64,000 nt of DNA from Flavobacteriaceae bacterium (GCA_947491985.1 CANLLR010000007.1:23181-87180); one strand, 5' to 3'; shown: positions 36,480 to 45,660, counted from the stretch's first letter. Made by a program: numbers and translations. The notes: generated from the letters alone by a model not told the origin.

Positions 36480-37241
36480 TTAACTACCAGAAGCAGTGGA
36501 TAAAGTAAGTTGTCCGGTGCCAACGGGAATACTAAATTTCATTAAAGCGGGAATTTTTTTTGCATCGGCAGTAAGCCAAATTAGGTTTTTGTCCTTTCCT
36601 TTTAAGGCATCGGTTTTGGCTCCGATAGACAATTTATAGCAATTTTTCTGACCTAAATTACCAGCATTAATCGTTTCGTTTCCTAATAATTTTACGGTAA
36701 CTGGAATTTGTTTTTCATCAAAAACGATGGTAAACGATTGTGTTTGCCCGGTTTTTATTTTGGATAAATCCATCTTTCGTAATTTGTACATAATAGATAC
36801 CACATCTTGCGTTGAACCACCAATAGTAAAAGTCTTAGTGGTTTCGGGTTTGTTTCTTTTTTTAACAGTGCTAGTAACCGAATTGCCTTTGAAAATGTAT
36901 TTTTCTTTTTTAGTATAACCCCCTTCATCGATACTTCGTTTATACAAGCTAGGGTATAGTGTAATTGGATCTACATATGATTCGTAAATATCTCGAATTT
37001 TAAAAAACTTGTCCCATTTGGTATACGTTGACAATTCACAATTCAAATGTAAAAAGGTGCTTTTTGAAGTATTTACGGTTTCGGTGGAAAGTGTCACTTG
37101 CGCCAATTGCGTCATTAGACCGCTCATGTTGTAAGAGCCTACATAAACTAATTTTTCTCCAGCAGGAATAGCTGCGTTTTTATCTGATGCAAATGAACAG
37201 AAGATTAAAATCGAAATACTGTATAAGAATATCTTTTTCAT
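36480..37241 (-). CDS. DUF3108 exported protein
   Basis: This 253-residue protein has a signal peptide (MKKIFLYSISILIFCSFAS). The mature part is a beta-rich fold of the DUF3108 family (GEKLVYVGSYNMSGLMTQLAQ, TQDVVSIMYKLRKMDLSKI, LIWLTADAKKIPALMKF). The LIWLTxDxxxxPL-type ending is characteristic. These proteins are periplasmic and uncharacterised. Co-directional with the small membrane protein at 36145. Confidence 0.88.
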   Translation of the reverse strand: MKKIFLYSISILIFCSFASDKNAAIPAGEKLVYVGSYNMSGLMTQLAQVTLSTETVNTSKSTFLHLNCELSTYTKWDKFFKIRDIYESYVDPITLYPSLYKRSIDEGGYTKKEKYIFKGNSVTSTVKKRNKPETTKTFTIGGSTQDVVSIMYKLRKMDLSKIKTGQTQSFTIVFDEKQIPVTVKLLGNETINAGNLGQKNCYKLSIGAKTDALKGKDKNLIWLTADAKKIPALMKFSIPVGTGQLTLSTASGS

Positions 37242-37343
37242 GCAAAAAAATTAAGGTGCAAATATAAATTTTTAAAATGGGTATTACCGCTGTTTTTTAA
37301 CAAAAAAAAGCGTAGAATACTTTCTATTTCATTACATAACAGA

Positions 37344-37351
37344 TAAATTTG
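37344..37351 (+). promoter_or_regulatory. -7 element for the DUF423 gene
   Basis: TAAATTTG (37344-37351) with a TTTC 19 bases upstream, 25 bases before the ATG. Confidence 0.5.
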
Positions 37352-37376
37352 TGTTTTATTTTAACTTCTATAGCGA

Positions 37377-37769
37377 ATGGACAAAAAAATAATTTTAGCG
37401 GCTAGTTTTTTCGGAATGACAGCGATTGTTTTAGGAGCTTTTGGAGCACATGCGCTTAAGAAGGTATTGTCTTTAGAGCAATTGGCGACTTTTGAAACGG
37501 GTGTGAAATACCAAATGTATCATGCATTATTTTTGCTTTTTGTGGGAATATATTCGGAGCTTTCTTTTAAAGTAAAAAAGACAATCTTGATGTTGACTTT
37601 CTTAGGAATTCTATTTTTTTCAGGCTCTATATACTTATTAGCAACAATGGATGTAACGGGTATTAACTTCAAGACCATCGGTTTTATTACTCCAATTGGC
37701 GGATTGTTTTTGATTTCGGCTTGGATTTTATTGAGCATTTCAGTTGTAAAGAAAAAAGATAAAAGTTAA
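37377..37769 (+). CDS. DUF423 family membrane protein
   Basis: This 130-residue protein has four membrane helices. The family signature GAFGAHALKKVLSLEQLATFETGVKYQMYHAL is present in order, split over the first loop, and the C-terminal half shows FSGSIYLLATMDV and ITPIGGLFLISAW. This is the YgdD/DUF423 family; function unknown. It is followed by pckA with its own promoter. Confidence 0.93.
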   Translation: MDKKIILAASFFGMTAIVLGAFGAHALKKVLSLEQLATFETGVKYQMYHALFLLFVGIYSELSFKVKKTILMLTFLGILFFSGSIYLLATMDVTGINFKTIGFITPIGGLFLISAWILLSISVVKKKDKS

Positions 37770-37799
37770 GTAATTCGGTCGTATCTAAAATTTAATTTT

Positions 37800-37807
37800 T
37801 AACTTTG
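37800..37807 (+). promoter_or_regulatory. -7 element for pckA
   Basis: TAACTTTG, full consensus match, 34 bases before the pckA ATG. A weak TTCG lies 22 bases upstream. Confidence 0.5.
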
Positions 37808-37841
37808 CAGTCTTAATTAGTAATTGAATATAATATTTTTT

Positions 37842-39467
37842 ATGAATAACTTCGCTCAAATTACGAAATCGATTTCGTTGGAAAAATACGGAATTGTTAC
37901 TACAAAAGAAATAGTATACAATCCAAGTTTTGAGTTTTTATATAATGAAGAGTTAGCTCCTACTTTGGTGGGTTTCGAAAAAGGTCAACTTACAGAGCTT
38001 GGCGCTATCAATGTAATGACAGGCGAGTTTACTGGAAGATCTCCTAAAGACAAATATATCGTGAAAGATGCTATTACTGAAAACACAATTTGGTGGAATT
38101 CAGAAAAAGCGGTCAACGACAATAAACCCATTTCTCAAGTAACCTGGAATGCATTAAAAGAAACAACGGTACAACAACTTTCTGGTAAACGGTTGTTTGT
38201 TGTAGACGCTTTTTGTGGTGCCAACGAAAACACACGACTTAAAGTCCGTTTCATTATGGAAGTGGCCTGGCAAGCACATTTTGTTAAAAACATGTTCATT
38301 CGTCCAACAGAGGCCGAGCTTGAAAATTTTGGTGATCCCGATTTTATCGTGATGAACGGTTCAAAAACAAGTTTCAAAGATTACGCAGCACACGGATTAA
38401 ATTCGGAAGTTTACGTAGCTTTTAATTTAACCGAGAAAATACAAATTATTGGCGGTACTTGGTATGGTGGTGAAATGAAAAAAGGGTTGTTCTCGATGAT
38501 GAATTATTATTTGCCATTGCAAGGAATTGCCTCAATGCATTGTTCAGCAAATAAAGGAAAAGATGGCGACGTGGCTGTTTTCTTCGGATTGTCAGGAACA
38601 GGAAAAACGACATTATCTACGGATCCAAAAAGAGAATTAATTGGTGACGATGAACACGGTTGGGATAATGAAGGGGTGTTTAATTTTGAAGGCGGTTGCT
38701 ATGCAAAAACCATCGATTTAAGTGCAGAAAACGAACCGGATATTTTTGGAGCCATCAAGAAAGATGCGTTATTAGAAAACGTAACGGTTGATGTCAATGG
38801 AAAAATTGATTTCAAAGACGGTTCAGTTACACAAAACACACGTGTCTCTTATCCAATAAATCACATTCATAATATTGTAAAACCAGTGTCAAAAGCAGGT
38901 CATGCAACCAAAGTTATTTTCTTAACAGCAGATGCTTTTGGAGTCATACCGCCAGTTTCAAAGTTAACACCAGAGCAAACTAAATATTATTTTCTTTCTG
39001 GATTTACTGCTAAATTAGCAGGTACAGAAAGAGGAATTACACAACCAGAACCAACGTTTTCAGCTTGTTTTGGAAAAGCATTTTTGTCTTTACATCCTAC
39101 AAAATACGGAGAAGAATTGGTAAAGAAAATGGAGCAACACAAGGCAGCTGCCTACATGGTAAACACAGGTTGGAACGGAACGGGGAAGCGTATTTCAATT
39201 AAAGATACACGTGCCATCATTGACGCCATTTTAGATGGATCCATTGAAAAAGCAGAAACTAAAATTATTCCAACTTTTAATTTCGAAGTTCCAACTTCTT
39301 TACATGATGTAAATTCGGCTATTTTAGACCCAAGAGATACCTATACTGATGTGTCAGATTGGAATACGAAAGCAACCGATTTGGCTTCGCGATTTATCAA
39401 AAACTTTGTTCAATATACCGATAATACTGAAGGACTAAACTTAGTAAAAGCAGGTCCGCAATTATAA
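37842..39467 (+). CDS. pckA: Phosphoenolpyruvate carboxykinase (ATP)
   Basis: A 541-residue enzyme that converts oxaloacetate and ATP to PEP, the entry to gluconeogenesis. The kinase-1a P-loop [10 protein letters not shown] is at about 247-256, followed by kinase-2 LIGDDEHGW. The substrate region [13 protein letters not shown] and the metal site [21 protein letters not shown] are intact. The TTG at 37824 extends the frame, but ATG 37842 ([10 protein letters not shown]) is the natural start after the promoter. A strong bidirectional terminator follows. Confidence 0.97.
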   Translation: MNNFAQITKSISLEKYGIVTTKEIVYNPSFEFLYNEELAPTLVGFEKGQLTELGAINVMTGEFTGRSPKDKYIVKDAITENTIWWNSEKAVNDNKPISQVTWNALKETTVQQLSGKRLFVVDAFCGANENTRLKVRFIMEVAWQAHFVKNMFIRPTEAELENFGDPDFIVMNGSKTSFKDYAAHGLNSEVYVAFNLTEKIQIIGGTWYGGEMKKGLFSMMNYYLPLQGIASMHCSANKGKDGDVAVFFGLSGTGKTTLSTDPKRELIGDDEHGWDNEGVFNFEGGCYAKTIDLSAENEPDIFGAIKKDALLENVTVDVNGKIDFKDGSVTQNTRVSYPINHIHNIVKPVSKAGHATKVIFLTADAFGVIPPVSKLTPEQTKYYFLSGFTAKLAGTERGITQPEPTFSACFGKAFLSLHPTKYGEELVKKMEQHKAAAYMVNTGWNGTGKRISIKDTRAIIDAILDGSIEKAETKIIPTFNFEVPTSLHDVNSAILDPRDTYTDVSDWNTKATDLASRFIKNFVQYTDNTEGLNLVKAGPQL

Positions 39468-39497
39468 AGAACACCTTAATAGAGTATTTTGACTAAT

Positions 39498-39528
39498 AAA
39501 AAAGTCCCGATACTATCGGGACTTTTTT
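39498..39528. terminator. Bidirectional terminator between pckA and hemD
   Basis: AAAAAAGTCCCGAT (39498-39511) and ATCGGGACTTTTTT (39515-39528) form a perfect 14-bp stem with a 3-base loop, with T-runs on both strands, serving the convergent genes. Confidence 0.9.
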
Positions 39529-39545
39529 ATTTTATAATAGAATTA

Positions 39546-40304
39546 TTATTTTCCTTTATTGGCTTCAGCAATGTATTTTTCTAAGGCCATTGTCATTGAA
39601 GGAGTTTCTGGAGTTGGCGCTAAAATATCAATTCGCAATCCATGTTCCAAAGCTTCTTTTTGAGTTGTACTTCCAAAAACAGCAATACGAGTGTTATTTT
39701 GTTGAAAATCTGGAAAATTTTTAAACAATGATTTAATTCCAGTGGGACTAAAGAAAGCCAAAACGTCGTAATATACATCTGCCAAATCAGACAAATCACT
39801 CATGACCGTTTTGTAAAAAATGGCTTGTGTCCAATTGATTTTTAAATTGTTTAAAGTAATTGGTGCATCAGCATTTAATTGGTCGGATGCAGGTAGCAAA
39901 TATTTTTCATCTTTGTATTTTTTGAAGAGCGTCGACATGTCAGCAAAATCTTTTTGACCAACATAAATCTTACGCTTACGATACACTACGTACTTTTGAA
40001 GATAAAAAGCAATGGCTTCCGACTGGCAAAAATAACGCAAATCTTCTGGGACTTTGTAACGCATTTCATCCGCAACTCTAAAAAAATGATCAACAGCATT
40101 TTTACTTGTTAATATGATTGCGGTAAAATTATTGAGATCAATTTTTTGAGCTCTAATGTCTTTTGCGCTAACGCCTTCTACGTGGATAAAAGAGCGGAAA
40201 TCAACTTTAACCTTGTGTTTTTGCTGTAAATCAAAATAAGGTGAATTTTCAACCTTAGGTTCTGGTTGTGAGACCAAAATCGTTTTCACTTTCAAATTTG
40301 ACAT
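39546..40304 (-). CDS. hemD: Uroporphyrinogen-III synthase
   Basis: A 252-residue protein of the HemD fold, which cyclises hydroxymethylbilane in haem synthesis. The family is poorly conserved, but typical pieces are visible: VKTILVSQPEP at the N-terminus, AIILTSKNAVDHFFRV in domain 2, LAFFSPTGIKSLFKN, and IAVFGSTTQKEALEHGLRI. Followed downstream in Flavobacteria, as here, by a DUF4271 gene on the same strand, which actually lies upstream in the transcript (9-base gap). Confidence 0.9.
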   Translation of the reverse strand: MSNLKVKTILVSQPEPKVENSPYFDLQQKHKVKVDFRSFIHVEGVSAKDIRAQKIDLNNFTAIILTSKNAVDHFFRVADEMRYKVPEDLRYFCQSEAIAFYLQKYVVYRKRKIYVGQKDFADMSTLFKKYKDEKYLLPASDQLNADAPITLNNLKINWTQAIFYKTVMSDLSDLADVYYDVLAFFSPTGIKSLFKNFPDFQQNNTRIAVFGSTTQKEALEHGLRIDILAPTPETPSMTMALEKYIAEANKGK

Positions 40305-40313
40305 TCTTCTCTT

Positions 40314-40979
40314 CTATTTTTTTGTAATCAAATAATAAATGAAATAGTATGGTGCTATTTCAAGTGCGCAAAGATACAAAATAAAATAAAACAACTTCGG
40401 TATTATTAAATTTTGATAAATTTTTAAAGAAAGTAAGTAGGTTATGGCATTTATAACCAATAAAATAGAAATAATGATTAAATAAATCGAATTTGATGCA
40501 TAATTACTATAAAACAGCAAAATAGTTACAGGTAGAAGAAGCAAGCCTATGTAGGTTCGATACGTTACCTTCTGCAAATTAAATTGTTCGATAAGCTCTT
40601 CAATGTTAAAAGTTTCGGCAATGATTTTTTCAACTAGAAACTTAGAAAGAATAAACACACTTAATAATGTAAAAATTTGAACAAAAAGGACCCAATCTGT
40701 TTTTGATCCGTAACCAAAATGATGCAGCACGATTTGGATAAAAAAGGAGAGTGATACGATGTTGACTACAAAGAGCAACACATTAAAGCCACTCAACAAA
40801 TGCGAACTATCTTTATATATTTTTAGGTATTTAGTAGAAACAACTAATCGCACAAAATCGTAAAATCGTGCTTCAAAAACTGATTTTGCTACTACAATCA
40901 TGGCAAAGGTAGCCAAAAAAATAAGGGTTGCCCAGTCTTTATTTTCTATCGTTCGAAGTTGTAATTCAATTGCTATCAT
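40314..40979 (-). CDS. DUF4271 integral membrane protein
   Basis: This 221-residue protein has about six helices (WATLIFLATFAMIVVAKSVF at the N-terminus, the central MVNIVSLSFFIQI-like helix, LIIISILLVINAITYLL) and no signal peptide. The combination with hemD immediately downstream is a conserved Flavobacteriaceae arrangement for DUF4271. Function unknown. Divergent from the glycosyltransferase gene at 41084. Confidence 0.88.
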   Translation of the reverse strand: MIAIELQLRTIENKDWATLIFLATFAMIVVAKSVFEARFYDFVRLVVSTKYLKIYKDSSHLLSGFNVLLFVVNIVSLSFFIQIVLHHFGYGSKTDWVLFVQIFTLLSVFILSKFLVEKIIAETFNIEELIEQFNLQKVTYRTYIGLLLLPVTILLFYSNYASNSIYLIIISILLVINAITYLLSLKIYQNLIIPKLFYFILYLCALEIAPYYFIYYLITKK

Positions 40980-41054
40980 TGGGCGTAAAATTACTAAAAT
41001 TTATTTCTTTAACAGTATTATACTATTATTAAGATTCTAAAGTTATAAAATGAG

Positions 41055-41062
41055 TATTTTTG
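41055..41062 (+). promoter_or_regulatory. -7 element for the glycosyltransferase operon
   Basis: TATTTTTG matches TAnnTTTG, 21 bases before the ATG at 41084. Confidence 0.5.
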
Positions 41063-41083
41063 CATCTAATTATTCTTTGATTT

Positions 41084-41809
41084 ATGAATTGCGGCGTAGT
41101 AATTATTCCTACTTATAACGAAATTGAAAACATTGAAAGTATTGTTAGAGCAGTATTTTCATTGCAAAAGTCATTTCATGTTTTGATAATTGATGATAAT
41201 TCTCCTGATCAAACAGCAGCTAAAGTCCTCGAACTTCAACATGAATTTCCAGAACAATTATTTTTAGAAAAAAGAGAAAAAAAATCAGGATTAGGAACCG
41301 CATACGTGCATGGCTTTAAATGGGCTTTGAAACGAGATTATGAATTTATATACGAAATGGACGCTGATTTTTCGCACAATCCAAACGATTTAGAACGATT
41401 GTATGCTGCGTGTCATTTTGATACCGCCGACGTTGCCATTGGTTCGCGTTATGTTACAGGAGTAAATGTGGTAAATTGGCCTTTGAGCCGCGTTTTATTG
41501 TCGTACTTTGCTTCTGTGTATGTGCGAATGATTACTGGAATGAAAATTATGGATGCAACAGCAGGTTTTATTTGCTATAAAAGACACGCCTTAGAGCGTA
41601 TCAACCTCGATAAAATAAAGTTTATTGGTTATGCTTTTCAAATCGAAATGAAGTACCGAAGTTTTTCGAAAGGATTTGTCATTCAGGAAGTTCCTGTAAT
41701 TTTTACCGACAGAACCAAAGGACAGTCAAAAATGAGTGGTTCGATAATTAAAGAAGCCGTTTTTGGCGTTTTATCGTTACGCATCAAAAAGTTTTTTAAC
41801 CGATTATAA
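41084..41809 (+). CDS. Polyprenol monophosphomannose synthase-type glycosyltransferase (GT2)
   Basis: A 241-residue GT2 enzyme with the nucleotide-sugar site IIPTYNEIENIESIV at the N-terminus, LIIDDNSPDQTAAKV, the DxD-like EMDADFSHNPNDLERL, and SGLGTAYVHGFKWAL. This matches dolichol-phosphate/polyprenol-phosphate mannose synthases. No C-terminal membrane domain is fused. In Flavobacteria it precedes dihydroorotase and DUF4296 as here, so the three form an operon, though their roles are unrelated on present knowledge. Confidence 0.92.
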   Translation: MNCGVVIIPTYNEIENIESIVRAVFSLQKSFHVLIIDDNSPDQTAAKVLELQHEFPEQLFLEKREKKSGLGTAYVHGFKWALKRDYEFIYEMDADFSHNPNDLERLYAACHFDTADVAIGSRYVTGVNVVNWPLSRVLLSYFASVYVRMITGMKIMDATAGFICYKRHALERINLDKIKFIGYAFQIEMKYRSFSKGFVIQEVPVIFTDRTKGQSKMSGSIIKEAVFGVLSLRIKKFFNRL

Positions 41810-41852
41810 ATATTTTTTTCCAATTTTTGGAAGAAAGATGAAGAGAGAAAGT

Positions 41853-43193
41853 ATGAATACCGTTTTAATTAAAAATGCGAAGATAGTCAACGAAGGAATA
41901 ATTTATGAAGGCGATGTTCTTATTGAAGGCGAAATTATTACCGAAATTGCTGAAAGTATCAGCCATAAAAGTTCCAATTGCCAAGTGATTGATGCCGAAG
42001 GGAATTACCTAATTCCAGGCGCCATCGACGATCAAGTCCATTTTCGCGAACCAGGATTAACCCACAAAGGAACCATTGCTACCGAAAGTAGAGCAGCAAT
42101 TGCTGGTGGAATCACGTCATTTATCGAACAACCCAACACGGTTCCAAATGCGGTGACGCAAGAGTTGCTTGAACAAAAATACGAAATTGCATCACGAACG
42201 TCTTTTGCCAATTATTCTTTTATGATGGGTGGAACCAATGATAATTTGGAAGAAATTTTAAAGATAAATCCAAAAAATGTAGCGGGCTTAAAATTATTTT
42301 TAGGATCTTCTACAGGTGATATGTTGGTGGATAATTCGGAATCTTTAGAGAAAATATTTTCCAATACTAAATTGTTAATTGCAGTTCATAGTGAAGATGA
42401 AACTACAGTTAAAGAAAATTTGGAAAGATTTAAAGCAGAATATGGTGACGATATTCCCGTAAAATTTCATCCTGAAATAAGAAGTGTTGAGGCATGTTAC
42501 AAATCAACAGTAAAAATTATTGAATTGGCCAAAAGAACTGGAGCTCGTTTGCACGTTTTTCATCTGTCTACAGCAAAAGAATTGGAGTTGTTTACCAATA
42601 AAATTCCTTTAGAAGAAAAGCAAATCACAGCCGAAGTATGTATTCATCATTTGTGGTTTTCAGATGAAGATTATGTTACAAAAGGCAATTTGATTAAATG
42701 GAATCCAGCCGTAAAATCGGCAACCGATAGAGACGCTTTGTGGAAAGCTTTACTTGATGATACAATAGATGTAATCGCCACCGATCATGCGCCTCATACT
42801 TTGGAAGAAAAAAATCAGGTATATACCAAAGCTCCTTCTGGCGGACCATTAGTACAACACGCCGTTGTAGCAATGTTTGAAGCCTATCATCAAGGTAAAA
42901 TTTCGATTGAAAAAATCGTTGAAAAAATGGCACACAATCCGGCAAAGATTTTTAAAATCGAAAAACGTGGATTTATAAAAGAAGGTTATTATGCCGATTT
43001 AGCCATTGTCAATACTGGTTTGCCATGGAACGTAAAAAAAGAGAATATTTTTTATAAATGCGGTTGGTCGCCTTTTGAAGAAGTTAACTTTAAGTCGAGA
43101 GTCACGCATACTTTTGTAAACGGACAATTGGCGTATCACAATTTTAATTTCAAAGACATTCGCGTTGGAAAACGCTTGCTTTTTGACAGATAA
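41853..43193 (+). CDS. pyrC: Dihydroorotase (amidohydrolase), Bacteroidota type
   Basis: A 446-residue amidohydrolase of pyrimidine synthesis. The metal-site region reads IDDQVHFREPGLTHKG, where the first His of the usual HxH is Gln; this variant is the rule in the Bacteroidota family and does not indicate decay. Other sites are intact: GLKLFLGSSTGDM (in place of the carboxylated lysine block), IAVHSEDE, HVFHLSTAKE and IATDHAPHTLEEK. ATG 41838 is an alternative start; ATG 41853 (MNTVLIKNAKIV) matches family starts. The long frame from 41763 would overlap the glycosyltransferase gene. Confidence 0.93.
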   Translation: MNTVLIKNAKIVNEGIIYEGDVLIEGEIITEIAESISHKSSNCQVIDAEGNYLIPGAIDDQVHFREPGLTHKGTIATESRAAIAGGITSFIEQPNTVPNAVTQELLEQKYEIASRTSFANYSFMMGGTNDNLEEILKINPKNVAGLKLFLGSSTGDMLVDNSESLEKIFSNTKLLIAVHSEDETTVKENLERFKAEYGDDIPVKFHPEIRSVEACYKSTVKIIELAKRTGARLHVFHLSTAKELELFTNKIPLEEKQITAEVCIHHLWFSDEDYVTKGNLIKWNPAVKSATDRDALWKALLDDTIDVIATDHAPHTLEEKNQVYTKAPSGGPLVQHAVVAMFEAYHQGKISIEKIVEKMAHNPAKIFKIEKRGFIKEGYYADLAIVNTGLPWNVKKENIFYKCGWSPFEEVNFKSRVTHTFVNGQLAYHNFNFKDIRVGKRLLFDR

Positions 43194-43200
43194 AATACGT

Positions 43201-43578
43201 ATGAAAAAATTATTGTTTTCTGTTCTGGTGCTTTTTTTTGTGGTTGTAAGTTGCAAGCAATCGGCAGTGGAAACACCAAAAAATTTGATTGATGAAAATC
43301 AGATGGTAGCTATTATTTTCGATTTGGCATTGTTAGACGCTATGAAGTCACAAGGTTTAAATACACAACGTAATTTTCCTACTGCAGGTGAATTTTTAAA
43401 GAAAAAATATAAAGTTGACAGTGTTACTTTTGCTGCCAACTCAAAATACTACGCGGCTGATATTGCCAATTACAAAAAAATGTATGAGAAAGTTAGAACC
43501 CGTTTGAACGAAGAGAACATGAAAGCAAACGGCGGAAAACCTTTAGAAGTAAATCAAGAAGAAGGTATCGTTAAATAA
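43201..43578 (+). CDS. DUF4296 lipoprotein
   Basis: This 125-residue protein starts MKKLLFSVLVLFFVVVSC with the lipobox VVSC, so the ATG at 43201 is preferred to an earlier one at 43165 inside pyrC. The body (MVAIIFDLALLDAMKSQGLN, SKYYAADIANYKKMYEKVRT) is typical of the DUF4296 family, helical and exported. It lies 7 bases after the dihydroorotase stop. Function unknown. Confidence 0.88.
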   Translation: MKKLLFSVLVLFFVVVSCKQSAVETPKNLIDENQMVAIIFDLALLDAMKSQGLNTQRNFPTAGEFLKKKYKVDSVTFAANSKYYAADIANYKKMYEKVRTRLNEENMKANGGKPLEVNQEEGIVK

Positions 43579-43606
43579 TTGAGTTGATCTATTTTCACAA
43601 CTTAAA

Positions 43607-43959
43607 TTACTTCGTTCTCAGAATTTTATCCATTGCTTTTCCTTTCGACAATTCGTCAATAAGCTTGTTTAAATAGCGAATTTTTTGCATGAGTTCGTTT
43701 TCAATTTCCTCTACACGACATCCACAAATAACCCAGTAATTTTAGAAACATTCGGATTTAGTTTTGAAGCCTCTGCAAAAAAAGTTTCAAAATCAGTGTT
43801 GTTATCGAGCAGTTGCCGCAATGTTTGAGCATTGTATCCCGTGAGCCAAAATATAATTTCATCAACACTTCCATTGGTTTGTTCTTTTCGCACGGCTTTA
43901 TTGATGTAATGTGAATATAAGCTGGCAAAGGACATTTTGAATATTTTGGTGTTGTTCAT
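43607..43959 (-). pseudogene. Frameshifted DUF2200 gene
   Basis: The ATG at 43959 starts a DUF2200 reading frame ([52 protein letters not shown]) that runs into TAG at 43711 after only 82 residues; family members have about 115-120. Just past the Gly-Gly-run at about 43725-43735 the +1 frame continues the conserved ending [36 protein letters not shown], to a stop at 43607. A one-base deletion (or a sequencing error) explains this. It lies between pyrC-DUF4296 and a GNAT gene, a spot where insertions seem to occur. Confidence 0.85.
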
Positions 43960-43970
43960 ACTTTAGATTT

Positions 43971-44426
43971 TTAAATTTCTTTTTTCATACAAACACTTTC
44001 GGTGACATTCTCATAAGGACCGTAATTGGGAATGACGTTGTATGCGGAGCGCAAATACAGTGCAATTGCCGATGTTTGTCTGATTCCTGTTTCTAAAATA
44101 CAATGGGTGAAATGGTTTTCTTTCGCCCACAATTCCAATTCGGTTAAAAGAATAGACGCTATGCCTTTGCCACGAAATTCTTCTTTGACAAACATTCGTT
44201 TTAGCTCTACCGTTGTTGAATCGTAAGCTTTAAAAGCGCCACAACCAATCGGTTCATCGGCCGAATAAATCACGACTACATTTTTTATCGCGTCAACTTG
44301 ATTGTATTGGTCGTAAAACGCATGGTCATCGCCATCAGTAATTTTTAAAAAAGCATCCAACAAAACGACCAGATTTTTAAAATCGTCATTGTCAGAAGTG
44401 GTTCGGATTTTGGTTAATACACTCAT
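43971..44426 (-). CDS. GNAT family N-acetyltransferase
   Basis: A 151-residue acetyltransferase. The acetyl-CoA pyrophosphate loop is EEFRGKGIASILLTELELWA, preceded by VELKRMFV, and the C-terminal CILETGIRQTSAIALYLRSAY and YGPYENVTESVCMKK match the aminoglycoside/peptide-type GNATs. The acceptor is unknown. It overlaps the 5' end of the epimerase gene by 4 bases on the same strand, so is transcribed downstream of it, and precedes the broken DUF2200. Confidence 0.85.
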   Translation of the reverse strand: MSVLTKIRTTSDNDDFKNLVVLLDAFLKITDGDDHAFYDQYNQVDAIKNVVVIYSADEPIGCGAFKAYDSTTVELKRMFVKEEFRGKGIASILLTELELWAKENHFTHCILETGIRQTSAIALYLRSAYNVIPNYGPYENVTESVCMKKEI

Positions 44427-45427
44427 TTTTGAAGATTAAAATCGACCGCAATTCGAGTCATATACTCATTTATATTTTCAAAAGAATACTTCAAATAGTT
44501 GGTTACTTTTTCGTTTGAAATTATTTCAGTACTTAGTAATGAGTTTGCTGCTTGTTTGCTAATTTTTCGCGGTGTTTGAAAAAGTTTAGACAATAACCAA
44601 TCGGTTCGCCATGCGACAGCTAATAGCCAAGGGGTGGCTTCTATTTTGGGTTTTTTAGCATGAATGGCACTTGCAATAGTGAAGATTATGTCTTTGTAAA
44701 TTCGATTTTCTGCAATAACAATAAACCGTTCGCCTTTGCAATCGGAATGCATTAGTTGATGCATAATTTTCACCACATCGGTTACGGCAACATAAGCTGA
44801 CGAACCTTTGGTGTAAAAAGGCATTCCTTTTTTTATGGTGGTAAAAAAAGCACCGCTGCCTTGGTTCCAAAAGTGCGGACCAAAAATGACACCCGGATTT
44901 ACGATTACGACATCCAAACCTTCTTGTTGTCCGCGCCAGACTTCCATTTCGGCACCGTATTTCGAAATGGCATAATCACTGTGTAATTTTTCAGGATTCC
45001 ATTCGGTTGTTTCCGATAGCACTGATTCGTTTTGTGCAAGATCGCCCAAAGTAGCAATAGAACTGACATGACACAATTTCGTTACTTTTTTGTCGATGCA
45101 AAAGTTAACAATATTGGCGGTTCCTTCTATGTTGACTTTTCGGAGTTGGTTTTCATTAGCTGGATCAAAAGATATTTTTGCCGCGCAGTGGTAAACGTAT
45201 TGGATGTTTTCGAAAGTAATTTCTAAAGAAGGAATATCGAGTATATCGGCTTTTATCCATTTGATTTGATCAAACAAATCGTTTTTCTGATAATAATTAA
45301 ACAGCGACTTGGTTTTTAAAATGTGCTTTTCATTTCTAAAAATAGCACGAACACTTTCGCCGTTTTCGAGCAAATGAAGTAGTAAATGTGCACCTACTAA
45401 ACCGGTTCCGCCTGTGACTAATACCAT
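44423..45427 (-). CDS. NAD-dependent epimerase/dehydratase (extended SDR)
   Basis: A 334-residue extended short-chain dehydrogenase. The Rossmann motif is VTGGTGLVGAHLLLHLL at residues 4-20. The catalytic serine is in HVSSIATLGD and the YxxxK is DYAISKYGAE. NPGVIFGPHFWNQGSGAFF supports a sugar or steroid-like epimerase class. Substrate unknown. First in a minus-strand run with GNAT and the DUF2200 remnant; divergent from tyrS with a TAGCCC-family repeat between them. Confidence 0.9.
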   Translation of the reverse strand: MVLVTGGTGLVGAHLLLHLLENGESVRAIFRNEKHILKTKSLFNYYQKNDLFDQIKWIKADILDIPSLEITFENIQYVYHCAAKISFDPANENQLRKVNIEGTANIVNFCIDKKVTKLCHVSSIATLGDLAQNESVLSETTEWNPEKLHSDYAISKYGAEMEVWRGQQEGLDVVIVNPGVIFGPHFWNQGSGAFFTTIKKGMPFYTKGSSAYVAVTDVVKIMHQLMHSDCKGERFIVIAENRIYKDIIFTIASAIHAKKPKIEATPWLLAVAWRTDWLLSKLFQTPRKISKQAANSLLSTEIISNEKVTNYLKYSFENINEYMTRIAVDFNLQK

Positions 45428-45500
45428 TTGGTAAAGATAATGAGATTGTTCGATTTTTAGCGAATTAGATTGGATAAAAGTACGCCTTTAGTTGTTTTAC

Positions 45501-45567
45501 TAGCCCCGATTGAAATGGAAATGTAGCGCAGCGAAATTGCAATGTAAAGCGGGAAAATGGATGGCTG
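45501..45567. ncRNA. Structured element, copy 2 of the TAGCCC family
   Basis: TAGCCCCGAT (45501-45510) and GGAAAATGGATGGCT pairing via AGCC (45502-45505) with GGCT (45563-45566) and CCCG with CGGG. The 5' and 3' boxes (TAGCCCYGAT; AAAGC..GGA..A) match copy 1 at 34587-34652, while the centre differs. It lies in the divergent region of the epimerase gene and tyrS. Confidence 0.5.
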
Positions 45568-45600
45568 ACAAAGCCTAAGAAATTCGCTACTAACAATTAT

Positions 45601-45630
45601 TAAATTATCTCATTTTCAAATTATCTAATT
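45601..45630. repeat. Weak period-8 intergenic repeat upstream of tyrS
   Basis: Degenerate 8-base words (AAATTATC, TCATTTTC, AAATTATC, TAATTAGT) precede the tyrS promoter. It resembles the other short-period repeats but is AT-only, so chance is possible. Confidence 0.35.
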
Positions 45631-45634
45631 AGTT

Positions 45635-45642
45635 TATATTTG
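45635..45642 (+). promoter_or_regulatory. -7 element for tyrS
   Basis: TATATTTG, full match to TAnnTTTG, 18 bases before the ATG at 45661. No clear -33. Confidence 0.5.
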
Positions 45643-45660
45643 TGCAAATTTAGAAATACC

